Below are positions 52,507 to 60,102 of a stretch of 64,000 bases of DNA, piece after piece; the first letter of the stretch is position 1; each line of letters begins with the position of its first letter. The position numbers and the translations under genes are program-made. The notes below the pieces were generated by a model, which was given only the letters and a program-made list of their open reading frames with translations, was not told the origin of the DNA and made no database searches. The DNA comes from Yimella lutea (GTDB lineage Bacteria; Actinomycetota; Actinomycetes; Actinomycetales; Dermatophilaceae): the NCBI RefSeq assembly GCF_006715095.1, contig NZ_VFMO01000001.1, positions 992,001-1,056,000 of the forward strand, read 5' to 3'.

Positions 52507-53451
52507 ATGACTGCCGGTTCGACGAACGAATCGCGCATCACCTTCGAGGCACTGACCAAGCGCTACGGCGCTCGCACCGTCCTCGACGGTTTCGACGTCG
52601 GGGTCCGGCCCGGTTCGGTGACGGCCTTGCTCGGCCCGAACGGGTCGGGCAAGACCACCGCGCTGCGCGTGCTGCTCGGTCTCGAGCGGGCCACCAGCGG
52701 CCGCGCGCTGATCGGCGGTCGCGAGTACCGCACGCTCGACCATCCGGTACAACGGATCGGAGCCCTGCTGGACGCGTCCTGGGTGCACCCCAGGCGGTCG
52801 GCCGGCGATCACCTGGCCTGGATCGCCCGGGCGTCCGGCATCGCGACCGACAACGTCACCCGAGCGCTCGCCGAGGTGGGCCTGAGCGGTGTCGCCGACC
52901 AGTCGGCCGGCACTTTCTCCCTGGGCATGCGGCAACGGTTGGGCATCGCCGCGACCATTCTCGGCGACCCGCGAGTGCTCGTCTTCGACGAACCGCTCAA
53001 CGGCCTCGACCAGGAGGGGGTGCACTGGGTGCGCGACTTCTTCGCGCGGCAGACCGAGCAGGGACGCACCGTGCTGCTGTCGACCCACATGCTGCAGGAG
53101 GTGGAGCACACTGCCGACCGCATCATCGTGCTCGGCCAGGGCACGGTGCTGTACGAGGGACCGACCGACGGTCTGGAGTCGGGCGAATCGGCCGTCGAGA
53201 TCGGGGTGCGCGAGCATCCGGACGCCGACGAGTTGGTCCACCGCCTGGCCGCCGACCACGGCTGGCGCGTCGAGCCGTTGCCCGCCGGCACGGGTGGACC
53301 CGGCTACCTGCTGCGCGGCGCGCAGGTCGAGCAGGTCACCACCGCCCTGGCCGACACCCCGCTGATCCTGCGCCGAGTGCAGGAGAGCGGTTCGTTGGAG
53401 CAGTTGTACGGACGACTCACCGCCACTCGAGCCGACTACATCGGCCGCTGA
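52507..53451 (+). CDS. lanF: ABC transporter ATPase, LanF-type immunity
   Basis: This 314-residue ATPase of the BcrA/NatA type has Walker A LLGPNGSGKTTALRVL (about residues 38-53), signature FSLGMRQRLGIAATIL, Walker B VLVFDEPLNGLD and the H-loop STHMLQEVE. A C-terminal domain of about 90 residues follows. Together with the next gene it forms a LanFE-like pump, which expels the lantibiotic from the membrane of the producer. The gene starts 4 bp after the small membrane protein stop. The whole operon from lanA1 therefore includes its own self-protection. Confidence 0.92.
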   Translation: MTAGSTNESRITFEALTKRYGARTVLDGFDVGVRPGSVTALLGPNGSGKTTALRVLLGLERATSGRALIGGREYRTLDHPVQRIGALLDASWVHPRRSAGDHLAWIARASGIATDNVTRALAEVGLSGVADQSAGTFSLGMRQRLGIAATILGDPRVLVFDEPLNGLDQEGVHWVRDFFARQTEQGRTVLLSTHMLQEVEHTADRIIVLGQGTVLYEGPTDGLESGESAVEIGVREHPDADELVHRLAADHGWRVEPLPAGTGGPGYLLRGAQVEQVTTALADTPLILRRVQESGSLEQLYGRLTATRADYIGR

Positions 53452-53466
53452 GGAAGGAGCGAGCAG

Positions 53467-54297
53467 ATGAACACCGTGTTCTCGAACGCCGCGAACATCG
53501 CCCGCGCGGAGTGGACCAAGTGGCGCAGCATCGGGATCCCGTTGCGTTACGGGTCCGCCGCGGTGGGGTTGTCGATTCTCATCACCACCCTGATCGGCCT
53601 GGCGATGAACCAGGCCAACACCTATTGCGAGCAGCCCGGCAAGAGTTGTTCGAAACCGCCGATGGCGCCCTCGGAGAGCATCGTCACCGCCGGCATCCTC
53701 GGCGACGGGACGCCGGGTGCCGGTCTGATCACGTTGATGCTGCTCGGTGCCACCACCGTGCTGGTCGAGTACCGCTACGGGACGCTGGGCACGGCCTTCC
53801 TGGCGACCCCGCACCGCGGCCGGCTGATGGCGGTCAAGTCGTTGCTGGTCGGCGCACTGGCGTTCGTGCTGGCGTTCGTCAGCGCGGTGACCTCCGGGCT
53901 GGTGTTCGTCGCTGTGTCCGGCAGCGCGGGAGACAAGATCTCGCCCCTGTCGGCGCAGACTCTCGCGATCTGCCTGCGGACGGCGCTGGTGGTCGGTCTG
54001 GCCGCCGCGGCCGCGGTGGCGCTGGCCACCGTGGTGCGCAACGCAATGGCGGTGGTCGCGGTGATCGTCCTGTGGCCGCTGGTGCTGGAGCCGTTGCTGC
54101 CCTCGATGCTACCTGGTGGCAGTGAGCGGATCGCCGCGCTGCTGCCGTTCGCGAACGCTCGGCATTACGTCGGGCTGAGCGACCAGGGCATCGACTTCAC
54201 TTGGGGCGCAAGCGGTTCGGGGATCTACTTCACCGCTTTGATGCTCGCCGCCGCGATGGTGGGCACCTGGTACGTGCGCCGGGTCAACATCAGGTGA
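53467..54297 (+). CDS. lanE: ABC transporter permease, LanE-type immunity
   Basis: This 276-residue membrane protein has about six helices. The N-terminal amphipathic IARAEWTKWRSIGIPLRYG precedes the first helix, and an extracytoplasmic loop carries two cysteines (NQANTYCEQPGKSCSKPPMA). It is typical of ABC-2 permeases in immunity or natural-product export. Only one permease gene is present, so the pump would be a homodimer rather than a LanFEG trio. AAGGAGCGAGCAG precedes the ATG. It is the last gene of the operon and converges with the response regulator gene 25 bp away. Confidence 0.9.
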   Translation: MNTVFSNAANIARAEWTKWRSIGIPLRYGSAAVGLSILITTLIGLAMNQANTYCEQPGKSCSKPPMAPSESIVTAGILGDGTPGAGLITLMLLGATTVLVEYRYGTLGTAFLATPHRGRLMAVKSLLVGALAFVLAFVSAVTSGLVFVAVSGSAGDKISPLSAQTLAICLRTALVVGLAAAAAVALATVVRNAMAVVAVIVLWPLVLEPLLPSMLPGGSERIAALLPFANARHYVGLSDQGIDFTWGASGSGIYFTALMLAAAMVGTWYVRRVNIR

Positions 54298-54322
54298 GCG
54301 GTCGGACGCAGGCGACGCGCGC

Positions 54323-54928
54323 TCAGATGAAGCCGCGTCGCCTGGCCGCTCGTGCCGCCTCGGTGCGCGAGGTCGCCTGCATCTTGGTCATCGCACTGGA
54401 CAGGTAGTTGCGGACGGTGCCGCTGGACAGGAACAGCTCCTCGGCGATCTGCGTGGTTCGCAGCCCTTGGTGCACCAGGCGAAGCGTGTCGCGCTCCCGG
54501 TCGGTGAGCGGGTTGGGGCCGGCGACCAGCGCCTCGGCCGCGATCGCCGGGTCGAGCACCACTCCGCCGCCGGCCACCGTGTGGATCGCCTCAACGAGTT
54601 GCTCGGCGGTAGAGGTCTTGGGCAGGTAGGCCGAGCTCCCGGCCGCCAGCGCCGTCGCCAGGTGTCCGCTGCGGGGGATCGAGGTCAGCAGCATCACCTT
54701 GCAGTCGGGCAGCGCCTGACGCAGTTGCCTGCAGGCCTCGATGCCGGTCAGGCCGGGCATCACGACGTCGAGCAGCGCGATGTCGGGGCGATGCTCGCGA
54801 GCCGCTTCGACGACTCGGTCGCCGCGGTTGACGCGGGCCACCACTTCGAACTCCGGCTCGGTGTTGAGCAGCGCGACGAACGCCTCTGCAACCAGATCCA
54901 GGTCCTCGGCGATCAACAGTTTCAACAC
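54323..54928 (-). CDS. NarL/LuxR-family response regulator
   Basis: This 201-residue regulator has an N-terminal receiver domain with the acidic pocket (LLIAEDLDLV), the phospho-acceptor Asp in IALLDVVMPG (about residue 54), the Thr of MLLTSI and the Lys of YLPKTS. The C-terminal LuxR helix-turn-helix reads LTDRERDTLRLVHQGLRTTQ followed by IAEELFLSSGTVRNYL. It resembles DesR and the AmfR/RamR group that controls SapB-type peptides. GTG 54928 is the start. It is the last gene of the minus-strand operon, 83 bp after kinase 2. It probably activates the promoters carrying the TATGACACC motif. Confidence 0.93.
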   Translation of the reverse strand: MLKLLIAEDLDLVAEAFVALLNTEPEFEVVARVNRGDRVVEAAREHRPDIALLDVVMPGLTGIEACRQLRQALPDCKVMLLTSIPRSGHLATALAAGSSAYLPKTSTAEQLVEAIHTVAGGGVVLDPAIAAEALVAGPNPLTDRERDTLRLVHQGLRTTQIAEELFLSSGTVRNYLSSAMTKMQATSRTEAARAARRRGFI

Positions 54929-55011
54929 GGCATGCCCTTCTCAGCAAGGTCCGACCCGGTCCGACCCGTCGATTATCGGGGGTCGGACGCGCTCGCCGCC
55001 GTCACGGGTCC

Positions 55012-56127
55012 CTACCCGCCGGTCGGGAAGCGAACCGTCACGCGATACCGGCCATCGGACAGAGGACCGGCGTCCAGGTGAGCACCCATGGGCCTCAGCG
55101 ATTCTCGCCACCGCCGGTGACCGGTGCCGGCGTCCGACGCCGGAGCGGATGCACGCACCCCGTCGTTGGTGATCGCCAGCACCGTCTCACTGTCCGAACG
55201 ACGCACCGCGATGACGCAGCGGGTCGGGTCGGCGTGCTTGAGCAGGTTCGTCATCGCCTCGCGCAGCACGAGCGCGGCCGCGTCGGATATCTCGCGTTCG
55301 GGGATGTCGTCGATGCTGAGGATGAGGTTGACCCCGAGCCGGTCACACACCTCCCGCACCGCCAGCAGTTCCTCGGGGAACGAGGTCTGCTGCGCCTCGA
55401 AGGTGAGCCGTCCCAGTTGCTCCCGGCCGTCGCCGAGGATGCCGCCGACCTCCTGCAACTCGCCATCGAGGGCGGCGTCCCGCACGTGGGTACGGGCGGC
55501 ATCGAGGTGATGCTGGGCGGTGGCGAACGTGCGGCCGAGCAGGGAACGCACCTGATGACCCAGCCGCAGGCGTTCCTCCTGCATGCGCTCCTCGAGCAGT
55601 TCGCCGCGGGCGTCGTGCAACTCCTCGGTGGTCTGCGCGGTGAGTTCCAACAGGCACAGCACCACGGCGACCAGCAGCGATTGACCGATCGCGATGATGA
55701 TCGCGAACGGACCCTCGTCCCCGGCCCGGCCGGTGGTGCTCAGGATCCACCCGATCACGATGAGCGTGAACGACCAACGGGCGGGCAGGGACAGCAGCAG
55801 CACCGTGGTGCCGGTGATCGTGCGGACGTCGACGGACTCGGGGGAGGCCAGGATGCCGAAACCCAGCAACGCGACACCGAGCACCGGACCCACCCAGGCC
55901 GGGCACCGGCGGCGCAGCATCAGCCACGCGCCGAACGCCACCGCGCACAGGCCGTTGATCGCCAGATCGGCACCGACCGGGCTGAGCCGAGCGGCCAGCA
56001 GGCCGACGATGAGGATGGCCAGCACCCGCGGCACGAGCGGACCGTCGAGGACGGTGCGTTCGTCCGCCCGGGCCATCGCGGCGGTCAGGTGCCCGGCGCC
56101 GGTGGACTGTCCGGGGGTCGGGGTCAC
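55012..56127 (-). CDS. Histidine-kinase-like protein lacking the phospho-acceptor His (kinase 2)
   Basis: This 371-residue protein has about five membrane helices (residues about 38-155), then a DesK-like dimerisation helix and an ATP-binding domain. The dimerisation motif reads EERLRLGHQVRSLLGRTF. Aligned with DesK (RDLHD) and kinase 1 (RDLHDIMG), the acceptor His is Arg and the next Asp is Ser. The ATP-binding domain keeps the N-box (LREAMTNLLKHA), the NDG of AITNDG and a partial glycine loop (GTGHRRW). It can probably bind ATP but not autophosphorylate on the normal residue. GTG 56127 overlaps the kinase 1 stop. Confidence 0.85.
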   Translation of the reverse strand: MTPTPGQSTGAGHLTAAMARADERTVLDGPLVPRVLAILIVGLLAARLSPVGADLAINGLCAVAFGAWLMLRRRCPAWVGPVLGVALLGFGILASPESVDVRTITGTTVLLLSLPARWSFTLIVIGWILSTTGRAGDEGPFAIIIAIGQSLLVAVVLCLLELTAQTTEELHDARGELLEERMQEERLRLGHQVRSLLGRTFATAQHHLDAARTHVRDAALDGELQEVGGILGDGREQLGRLTFEAQQTSFPEELLAVREVCDRLGVNLILSIDDIPEREISDAAALVLREAMTNLLKHADPTRCVIAVRRSDSETVLAITNDGVRASAPASDAGTGHRRWRESLRPMGAHLDAGPLSDGRYRVTVRFPTGG

Positions 56128-57260
56128 GACGTGCCCTCCCGCCGGTCGGGCAACTCGAGTCGCAGTTCGCGGTACGCGCCGTCGTCGATCACCGTGGCCC
56201 GCGCGTCCGACCGGCGCAGGGCCTCCCGGACCCGCGCCGGCAGTGCCTGATCCTGCTCCAGGGGGGCGGTGCCGTCGTGCCGGATCGTGATGATCGTCGC
56301 GTCGTCCTGCCGGGTGCCGGTGACCTCGATGAAACCCGCCCGGCTGTGCGCCAGGGCGAAGGTCACCGTCTCGCGCACCACCAGCCCGGCAGTCGTCGCG
56401 TGCTCGGGGCCAGGGGTCACCCGCGGATCGATCAGGAAGCGGATGCCGACCCGGTCGCACAGCACCCGGGCGACCTCGATCTCGTCGTGCCAGTCGGACA
56501 GCGTCGCAGACGCGGTCAGCGCCCGCACCTGTTCCTGCCCGCTGCGCAACGCGTCCTGGACGGCGAGGAGTTCGCGCCGGGCGTGTGACTGTGCAAGTGA
56601 TGGTGAGTCCGTTTGGGTGTCCGGCAATGTCCGCAGCATGGTCTGGGTGCGCAGCGCCGCCGTGACCAGGGTGCGTCCCATGATGTCGTGCAGATCGCGA
56701 TTGACGCGCTCGCGTTCCTGGTCGATGCGGTGCCGCGCGAGCTGCTCGCGGGCCCGCTCGAGTCGGTCGAGCGTGACGGCGAAGTGGGTGAGGGTGGCGA
56801 AGATGACGGCCATCACGACAATCTCGGCGAGCGCGTTGGTCACCGGCACCTGCGAAGAGCGGCCACCGCTGCGGTACAGCGCCACGAACAGTGCTGCGCC
56901 CCACACCCACACGATCGCCGCGCGCGCTCGTCCGAAGGCGGCGAGTGCGGCTGCGAGGCCGAAGGCCGGTGCGGCGTTCGGGGTGGCCCAGGCGGCGGGC
57001 AGCAGGCCGAGGCCGAGCAGTGTGTAAATGAAGCCGCTGCGGGTGATCCCGCGGAACAACAGCCACTGGGTGCGCGCGAAGCCGGCCGCGCAGGCCGCCA
57101 GCGCGATCAGGCCACCGATCTGTCCGGCCAGCGCCGTTCCACCGGACGGCGGGTTGTCGGACAGACGCTGGACGGCGGTGAACACCACGAGCGCGGCGGA
57201 CGCCACCCAACTGCCGAGCAGCACGTTGCGTCCGCTCAGGCGCAGGGCCCCGACGTGCAA
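56124..57260 (-). CDS. Histidine kinase with intact His but degenerate ATP domain (kinase 1)
   Basis: This sensor of about 378 residues has five or six membrane helices in its first 160 residues, then ERERVNRDLHDIMGRTLVTA, an intact HisKA_3 phospho-acceptor motif. In the ATP-binding domain the N-box is VRETVTFALAHSRA, where the usual Asn is Phe. HDG is kept but no glycine-rich G2 loop can be found. It can receive phosphate but probably cannot bind ATP properly. The start is uncertain: I use TTG 57260 with AGGGG upstream; GTG 57398 overlaps the peptide gene. It follows the peptide gene and overlaps kinase 2 by 4 bp. Confidence 0.83.
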   Translation of the reverse strand: MHVGALRLSGRNVLLGSWVASAALVVFTAVQRLSDNPPSGGTALAGQIGGLIALAACAAGFARTQWLLFRGITRSGFIYTLLGLGLLPAAWATPNAAPAFGLAAALAAFGRARAAIVWVWGAALFVALYRSGGRSSQVPVTNALAEIVVMAVIFATLTHFAVTLDRLERAREQLARHRIDQERERVNRDLHDIMGRTLVTAALRTQTMLRTLPDTQTDSPSLAQSHARRELLAVQDALRSGQEQVRALTASATLSDWHDEIEVARVLCDRVGIRFLIDPRVTPGPEHATTAGLVVRETVTFALAHSRAGFIEVTGTRQDDATIITIRHDGTAPLEQDQALPARVREALRRSDARATVIDDGAYRELRLELPDRREGTS

Positions 57261-57336
57261 ACGGTCGGTCGCCCCTGCGGGATCCGCAGCGGCGACCGAC
57301 GGTGTGGTCGAGGAGGTGCTCAGTGGTCCCTCGCGG

Positions 57337-57441
57337 TCAGCACCCGAAGATGAACAACGACAAAGACCCCACGGGAGCCGTGAGATCGGTGTCGCCACTC
57401 TCGTCGTCGGTGTGCAGCTGTCGCATGTCCTGAACGTTCAT
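57337..57441 (-). CDS. Putative class III lanthipeptide precursor (SapB/AmfS-like leader, one Cys)
   Basis: This 34-residue peptide starts MNVQDMRQLHTDDESGDTDL and ends APVGSLSLFIFGC. The ATG at 57441 has a strong GAGAGGAAGAACC ribosome binding site. The leader aligns with the SapB precursor RamS (MNLFDLQSMETPKEE): MN, D5 and T11 are identical and hydrophobic positions 3, 6 and 9 are conserved in type. The GD and the Ser-Leu-rich hydrophobic end also match. It has only one Cys, the last residue, with Ser26 and Ser28 as possible ring partners. It lies between LanKC and kinase 1, so it is the likely LanKC substrate and perhaps the signal for the kinases. Confidence 0.7.
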   Translation of the reverse strand: MNVQDMRQLHTDDESGDTDLTAPVGSLSLFIFGC

Positions 57442-57543
57442 CAGGTTCTTCCTCTCGGTGTGGCGGTGCCGACCCTCCCGGTCGGTACCCGCCTGTGGAA
57501 AGTGCGTGTCTCGATTCAACCCGAGGCCGGGCCCGTGCGGGGA

Positions 57544-57579
57544 GTGTCAGGTCGCACTATTGCGATATGACACCCGTCA
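57544..57579 (-). promoter_or_regulatory. Candidate operator upstream of the class III peptide gene
   Basis: GTGTCA at 57544-57549 and TGACAC at 57568-57573 form an inverted repeat with 18-bp spacing. The plus strand reads TATGACACCCGTCA at 57566-57579, 13 of 14 bases identical to the lanA1 upstream motif, and GTATGACA recurs at 57587. The inner edge is 102 bp upstream of the peptide start codon. It overlaps the last codon of the LanKC gene. Confidence 0.5.
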
Positions 57580-59946
57580 TGGGCCGGTATGACAGTCCGC
57601 GTCGGTGGCTCGGGGCAGGTGCAACACGCGGCGCAGTCCGGCAAGACCGTCCTGGTCACTACCGAGCGCCAGGGCCAGTCCGGCGCTGCCCGAGGCGAGG
57701 TCGTCGCTGCAGCGCAGCCGGCCGGCGCCGAGCACCGACCAGCCGGCCGATGTGGGGGTGCAGTGCCAGGTGGCACGCCCGGCGGCCTGCCGGGACGACG
57801 TCAGGTCGCCGGCGATGGACAACGCCAGCACGTGGCCGGCCAGCCCGTCCATCAGTCCCGCCACCGGCGAGGCCACCCTGGTCATGCCCCGGACGATCTG
57901 CTCGAACGCCGGACGCTCGATGTCCTGTGCCGCGGCTGCGGCGAGTGCGTCCAGCGCCACCGCGGCCGCTGCCGAGCCGTGACCCAGGCCGGTGCGAACC
58001 CGTCCGGCGGGCAACGCGATCCGGCACCCGTCCTGCTCGACCAGGAGGCTGAGTTCGCGGGAGATCGCGAGGTCGGCCGCGGTCGTGAGATCGCGGCCGA
58101 GCAGTTCACCGATCCGCAGCATCGCCAACGCCGCACCCGCCCAGCCGGTGAGCAGGCCGGTCGTCCGGAGGTCGGCGTCGGGCAGGTCGCGCAGCACACC
58201 GTCCAGCACGACGTTCGCCTGTGCTCGCAGCCGGGCATCGTCGGTCAGGTGGGCCGTTTCCGCTGCGGCCAGGGCGATTCCGGCACGTCCGCGCGCCCAG
58301 GACAGCCCGCGCGGCAGGTCGCCGATGGACGCCAGCCGGACGGCCTCGTCGGGGCGTCCGAGGCGTGCCAGGGTCGCCGCGACCCCGTCGACCCCTTCCC
58401 ACAATCCCCGGCACGATCGGGCGTGAGCGGGCACGTCGGCGAGCCAGGTGAGGTGTTGCTCGGTGGGGGCGTGGCCGAGGGCGTTCAGCGCGCTCAGCAC
58501 GCCGGCCGCCCCACTGGCCAGGCTGTGCCCACCCAGCGGCGTCGTGAAGGTCTCGATGCCACCGGGAAACAGTCGATCCTCCCGGGCGGGAGTCGCCCGC
58601 CGGATGATCCCTTCGATGAGCCGTGCGCGCCACAGCGGCAGCCGGGACGTGTCGGGTGTGCCGGTGCGTAGTTCGTCCTCGATATCCGGGCGGCGTTGTG
58701 CCAGAGGCGAATCAGGTTCATGCAGAGTCAGTGCGATGCGTTCGAGAGCGAACGCGTCCCGCTCGAACGGGTCGCCGCCGCCGCCGACGTAGCCGCTCGT
58801 GCCCACCGCGGTGGTCGCGGTGCGGCCCGCCACCGACGCACTCTCCAGGTCGACCACGCGGACCCCGTCCGCCCCTACCACGACGTTGGCCGGTTGCAGG
58901 TCGAGGTGAGCGACATCGTGGCGGTGCATGACGGCGACTGCCTCGTGCAGTCCACGCATGACGGTCGTTGCCAGCGCGTCGAATTCAGCCGGTGACGCAT
59001 CGATATGTCCGGCCGGATGGTGACGACTGATCAGCGTGGCGAGATTCTCGCCGGCGACGTGTTCGAGCACCAGGAACTCGGCGTCGGCGCGCTGCCAATG
59101 ATCGAGCACTCGGGGTGTGACGCCGGTCTGCTGCAGGTGCCGCAGCACGAGCAGTTCGTGCCGCAGACGGGTTACAGCGTCGACACCGTCCGCGTCCAGC
59201 CCGGTGTGCCGGCGGGCCTCCTTGAGCACGACCGGCGTGCCGTCGGCGAGCGTCGCGGTGTAGACCCCTCCGGCGTTGGTGCGGTGCAGCAGTCGCACCT
59301 GCTCGATGGGCAGGGGATCCTCCGGGCGGGGCGCGAACACGTCCGCCAGTTCGGGCGGGACGGGGGTGTCGCGGCCACGTTCGCGGTCGTCGTGTTCGGC
59401 GCCGTCGCCGGCCGGTCTGCCGGGCACGCTGCGGCCGTCGGCAGCCTCCACCCAGGTCGCTTCGAAAGCGCCATGGCGTAGGCCGATCGGCGCCGTCCGG
59501 TGCTGGTGCTCACCCACGAACGTCGGCCCGGTGACACCGTCCAGCGACCGCGCCAGATGGTGGACGAAGTCGGTCAGGTTGCCGGACGGGTAGGCCGTGC
59601 CGAGTTTGGTGCTGATGCTGCTCGGCGTGTACTTCAGGTGTGCCGCGCGAACCGACCGAGGACCGCGCAGGATCTTGAACGGCACGTCGTGTTCGATGCA
59701 CATCTGCGCGAATCGGCGAAGCGCCAGCTCCGCCTCGGTTTCGGACGCAGTGACGTGAACCTTCCAGCCGCTCGCCGGGATCCGCGCGTCGGCCGGGGCG
59801 AAGGTCTGCCAGGCGTGTCGGTGCGCAGCGACCCAGCCCGGCGGCAGCATCGGGCCGAGGTCGTAGCACTCCTGTGCGACCGGCCACGGCACGTCGAAGA
59901 AATCGGGATCGCTGAGTGCGAAGTACAGGAACCGGTCGTCCATCAT
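57577..59946 (-). CDS. Class III lanthipeptide synthetase LanKC
   Basis: This 789-residue enzyme has the three LanKC parts. The N-terminal phospho-Ser lyase region (about residues 1-200) includes ASGWKVHVTASETEAELALR and VPFKILRGPRSVRAAHLKY. The Ser/Thr-kinase domain (about 225-440) has GGVYTATLADGTPVVLKEA, catalytic HDVAHLDLQPANVVV and metal-binding VRVVDLES. The LanC-like cyclase (about 475-780) lacks zinc ligands (GLGHGSAAA replaces CHG), as expected for class III. It should phosphorylate, eliminate and cyclise the small peptide encoded 135 bp downstream. Two adjacent ATG codons (59946, 59943) are possible starts. No dedicated class III exporter is present, so LanT or the LanFE pump may be shared. 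Confidence 0.92.
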   Translation of the reverse strand: MMDDRFLYFALSDPDFFDVPWPVAQECYDLGPMLPPGWVAAHRHAWQTFAPADARIPASGWKVHVTASETEAELALRRFAQMCIEHDVPFKILRGPRSVRAAHLKYTPSSISTKLGTAYPSGNLTDFVHHLARSLDGVTGPTFVGEHQHRTAPIGLRHGAFEATWVEAADGRSVPGRPAGDGAEHDDRERGRDTPVPPELADVFAPRPEDPLPIEQVRLLHRTNAGGVYTATLADGTPVVLKEARRHTGLDADGVDAVTRLRHELLVLRHLQQTGVTPRVLDHWQRADAEFLVLEHVAGENLATLISRHHPAGHIDASPAEFDALATTVMRGLHEAVAVMHRHDVAHLDLQPANVVVGADGVRVVDLESASVAGRTATTAVGTSGYVGGGGDPFERDAFALERIALTLHEPDSPLAQRRPDIEDELRTGTPDTSRLPLWRARLIEGIIRRATPAREDRLFPGGIETFTTPLGGHSLASGAAGVLSALNALGHAPTEQHLTWLADVPAHARSCRGLWEGVDGVAATLARLGRPDEAVRLASIGDLPRGLSWARGRAGIALAAAETAHLTDDARLRAQANVVLDGVLRDLPDADLRTTGLLTGWAGAALAMLRIGELLGRDLTTAADLAISRELSLLVEQDGCRIALPAGRVRTGLGHGSAAAAVALDALAAAAAQDIERPAFEQIVRGMTRVASPVAGLMDGLAGHVLALSIAGDLTSSRQAAGRATWHCTPTSAGWSVLGAGRLRCSDDLASGSAGLALALGSDQDGLAGLRRVLHLPRATDADCHTGP

Positions 59947-60067
59947 TCAGCCGTCCGATCGGTGTGGACGGCACCCCTGCTCCGAGTCTGCACGACCGAA
60001 CGGTCGGCGTCCCGCGCGGGCAGCGGGCGTGATGTTGGTGCGTGGACCCGTGCTCGACTGCTCGGGG

Positions 60068-60095
60068 TTGTTGCACCGCGGCAACTGGTTAGTCT
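60068..60095 (+). promoter_or_regulatory. Promoter of the LMW phosphatase gene, leaderless
   Basis: TTGTTG at 60068-60073 and TAGTCT at 60090-60095 are 16 bp apart. Only 7 bp separate the -10 box from the GTG start at 60103, so the mRNA should be leaderless, which is common in Actinobacteria. No ribosome binding site is seen. Confidence 0.5.
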
Positions 60096-60102
60096 CTCCT
60101 AC

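Noticed and set aside
57260..57398. Kinase 1 starting at GTG 57398
   Set aside because: That start lies inside the small peptide gene, which has a much better ribosome binding site, and the extra residues show no conserved feature. It remains possible.
57337..57519. A 60-residue version of the class III peptide
   Set aside because: The extra N-terminal 26 residues (MNRDTHFPQAGTDREGRHRH and beyond) lack a ribosome binding site. The ATG at 57441 has one and gives the RamS-like leader.
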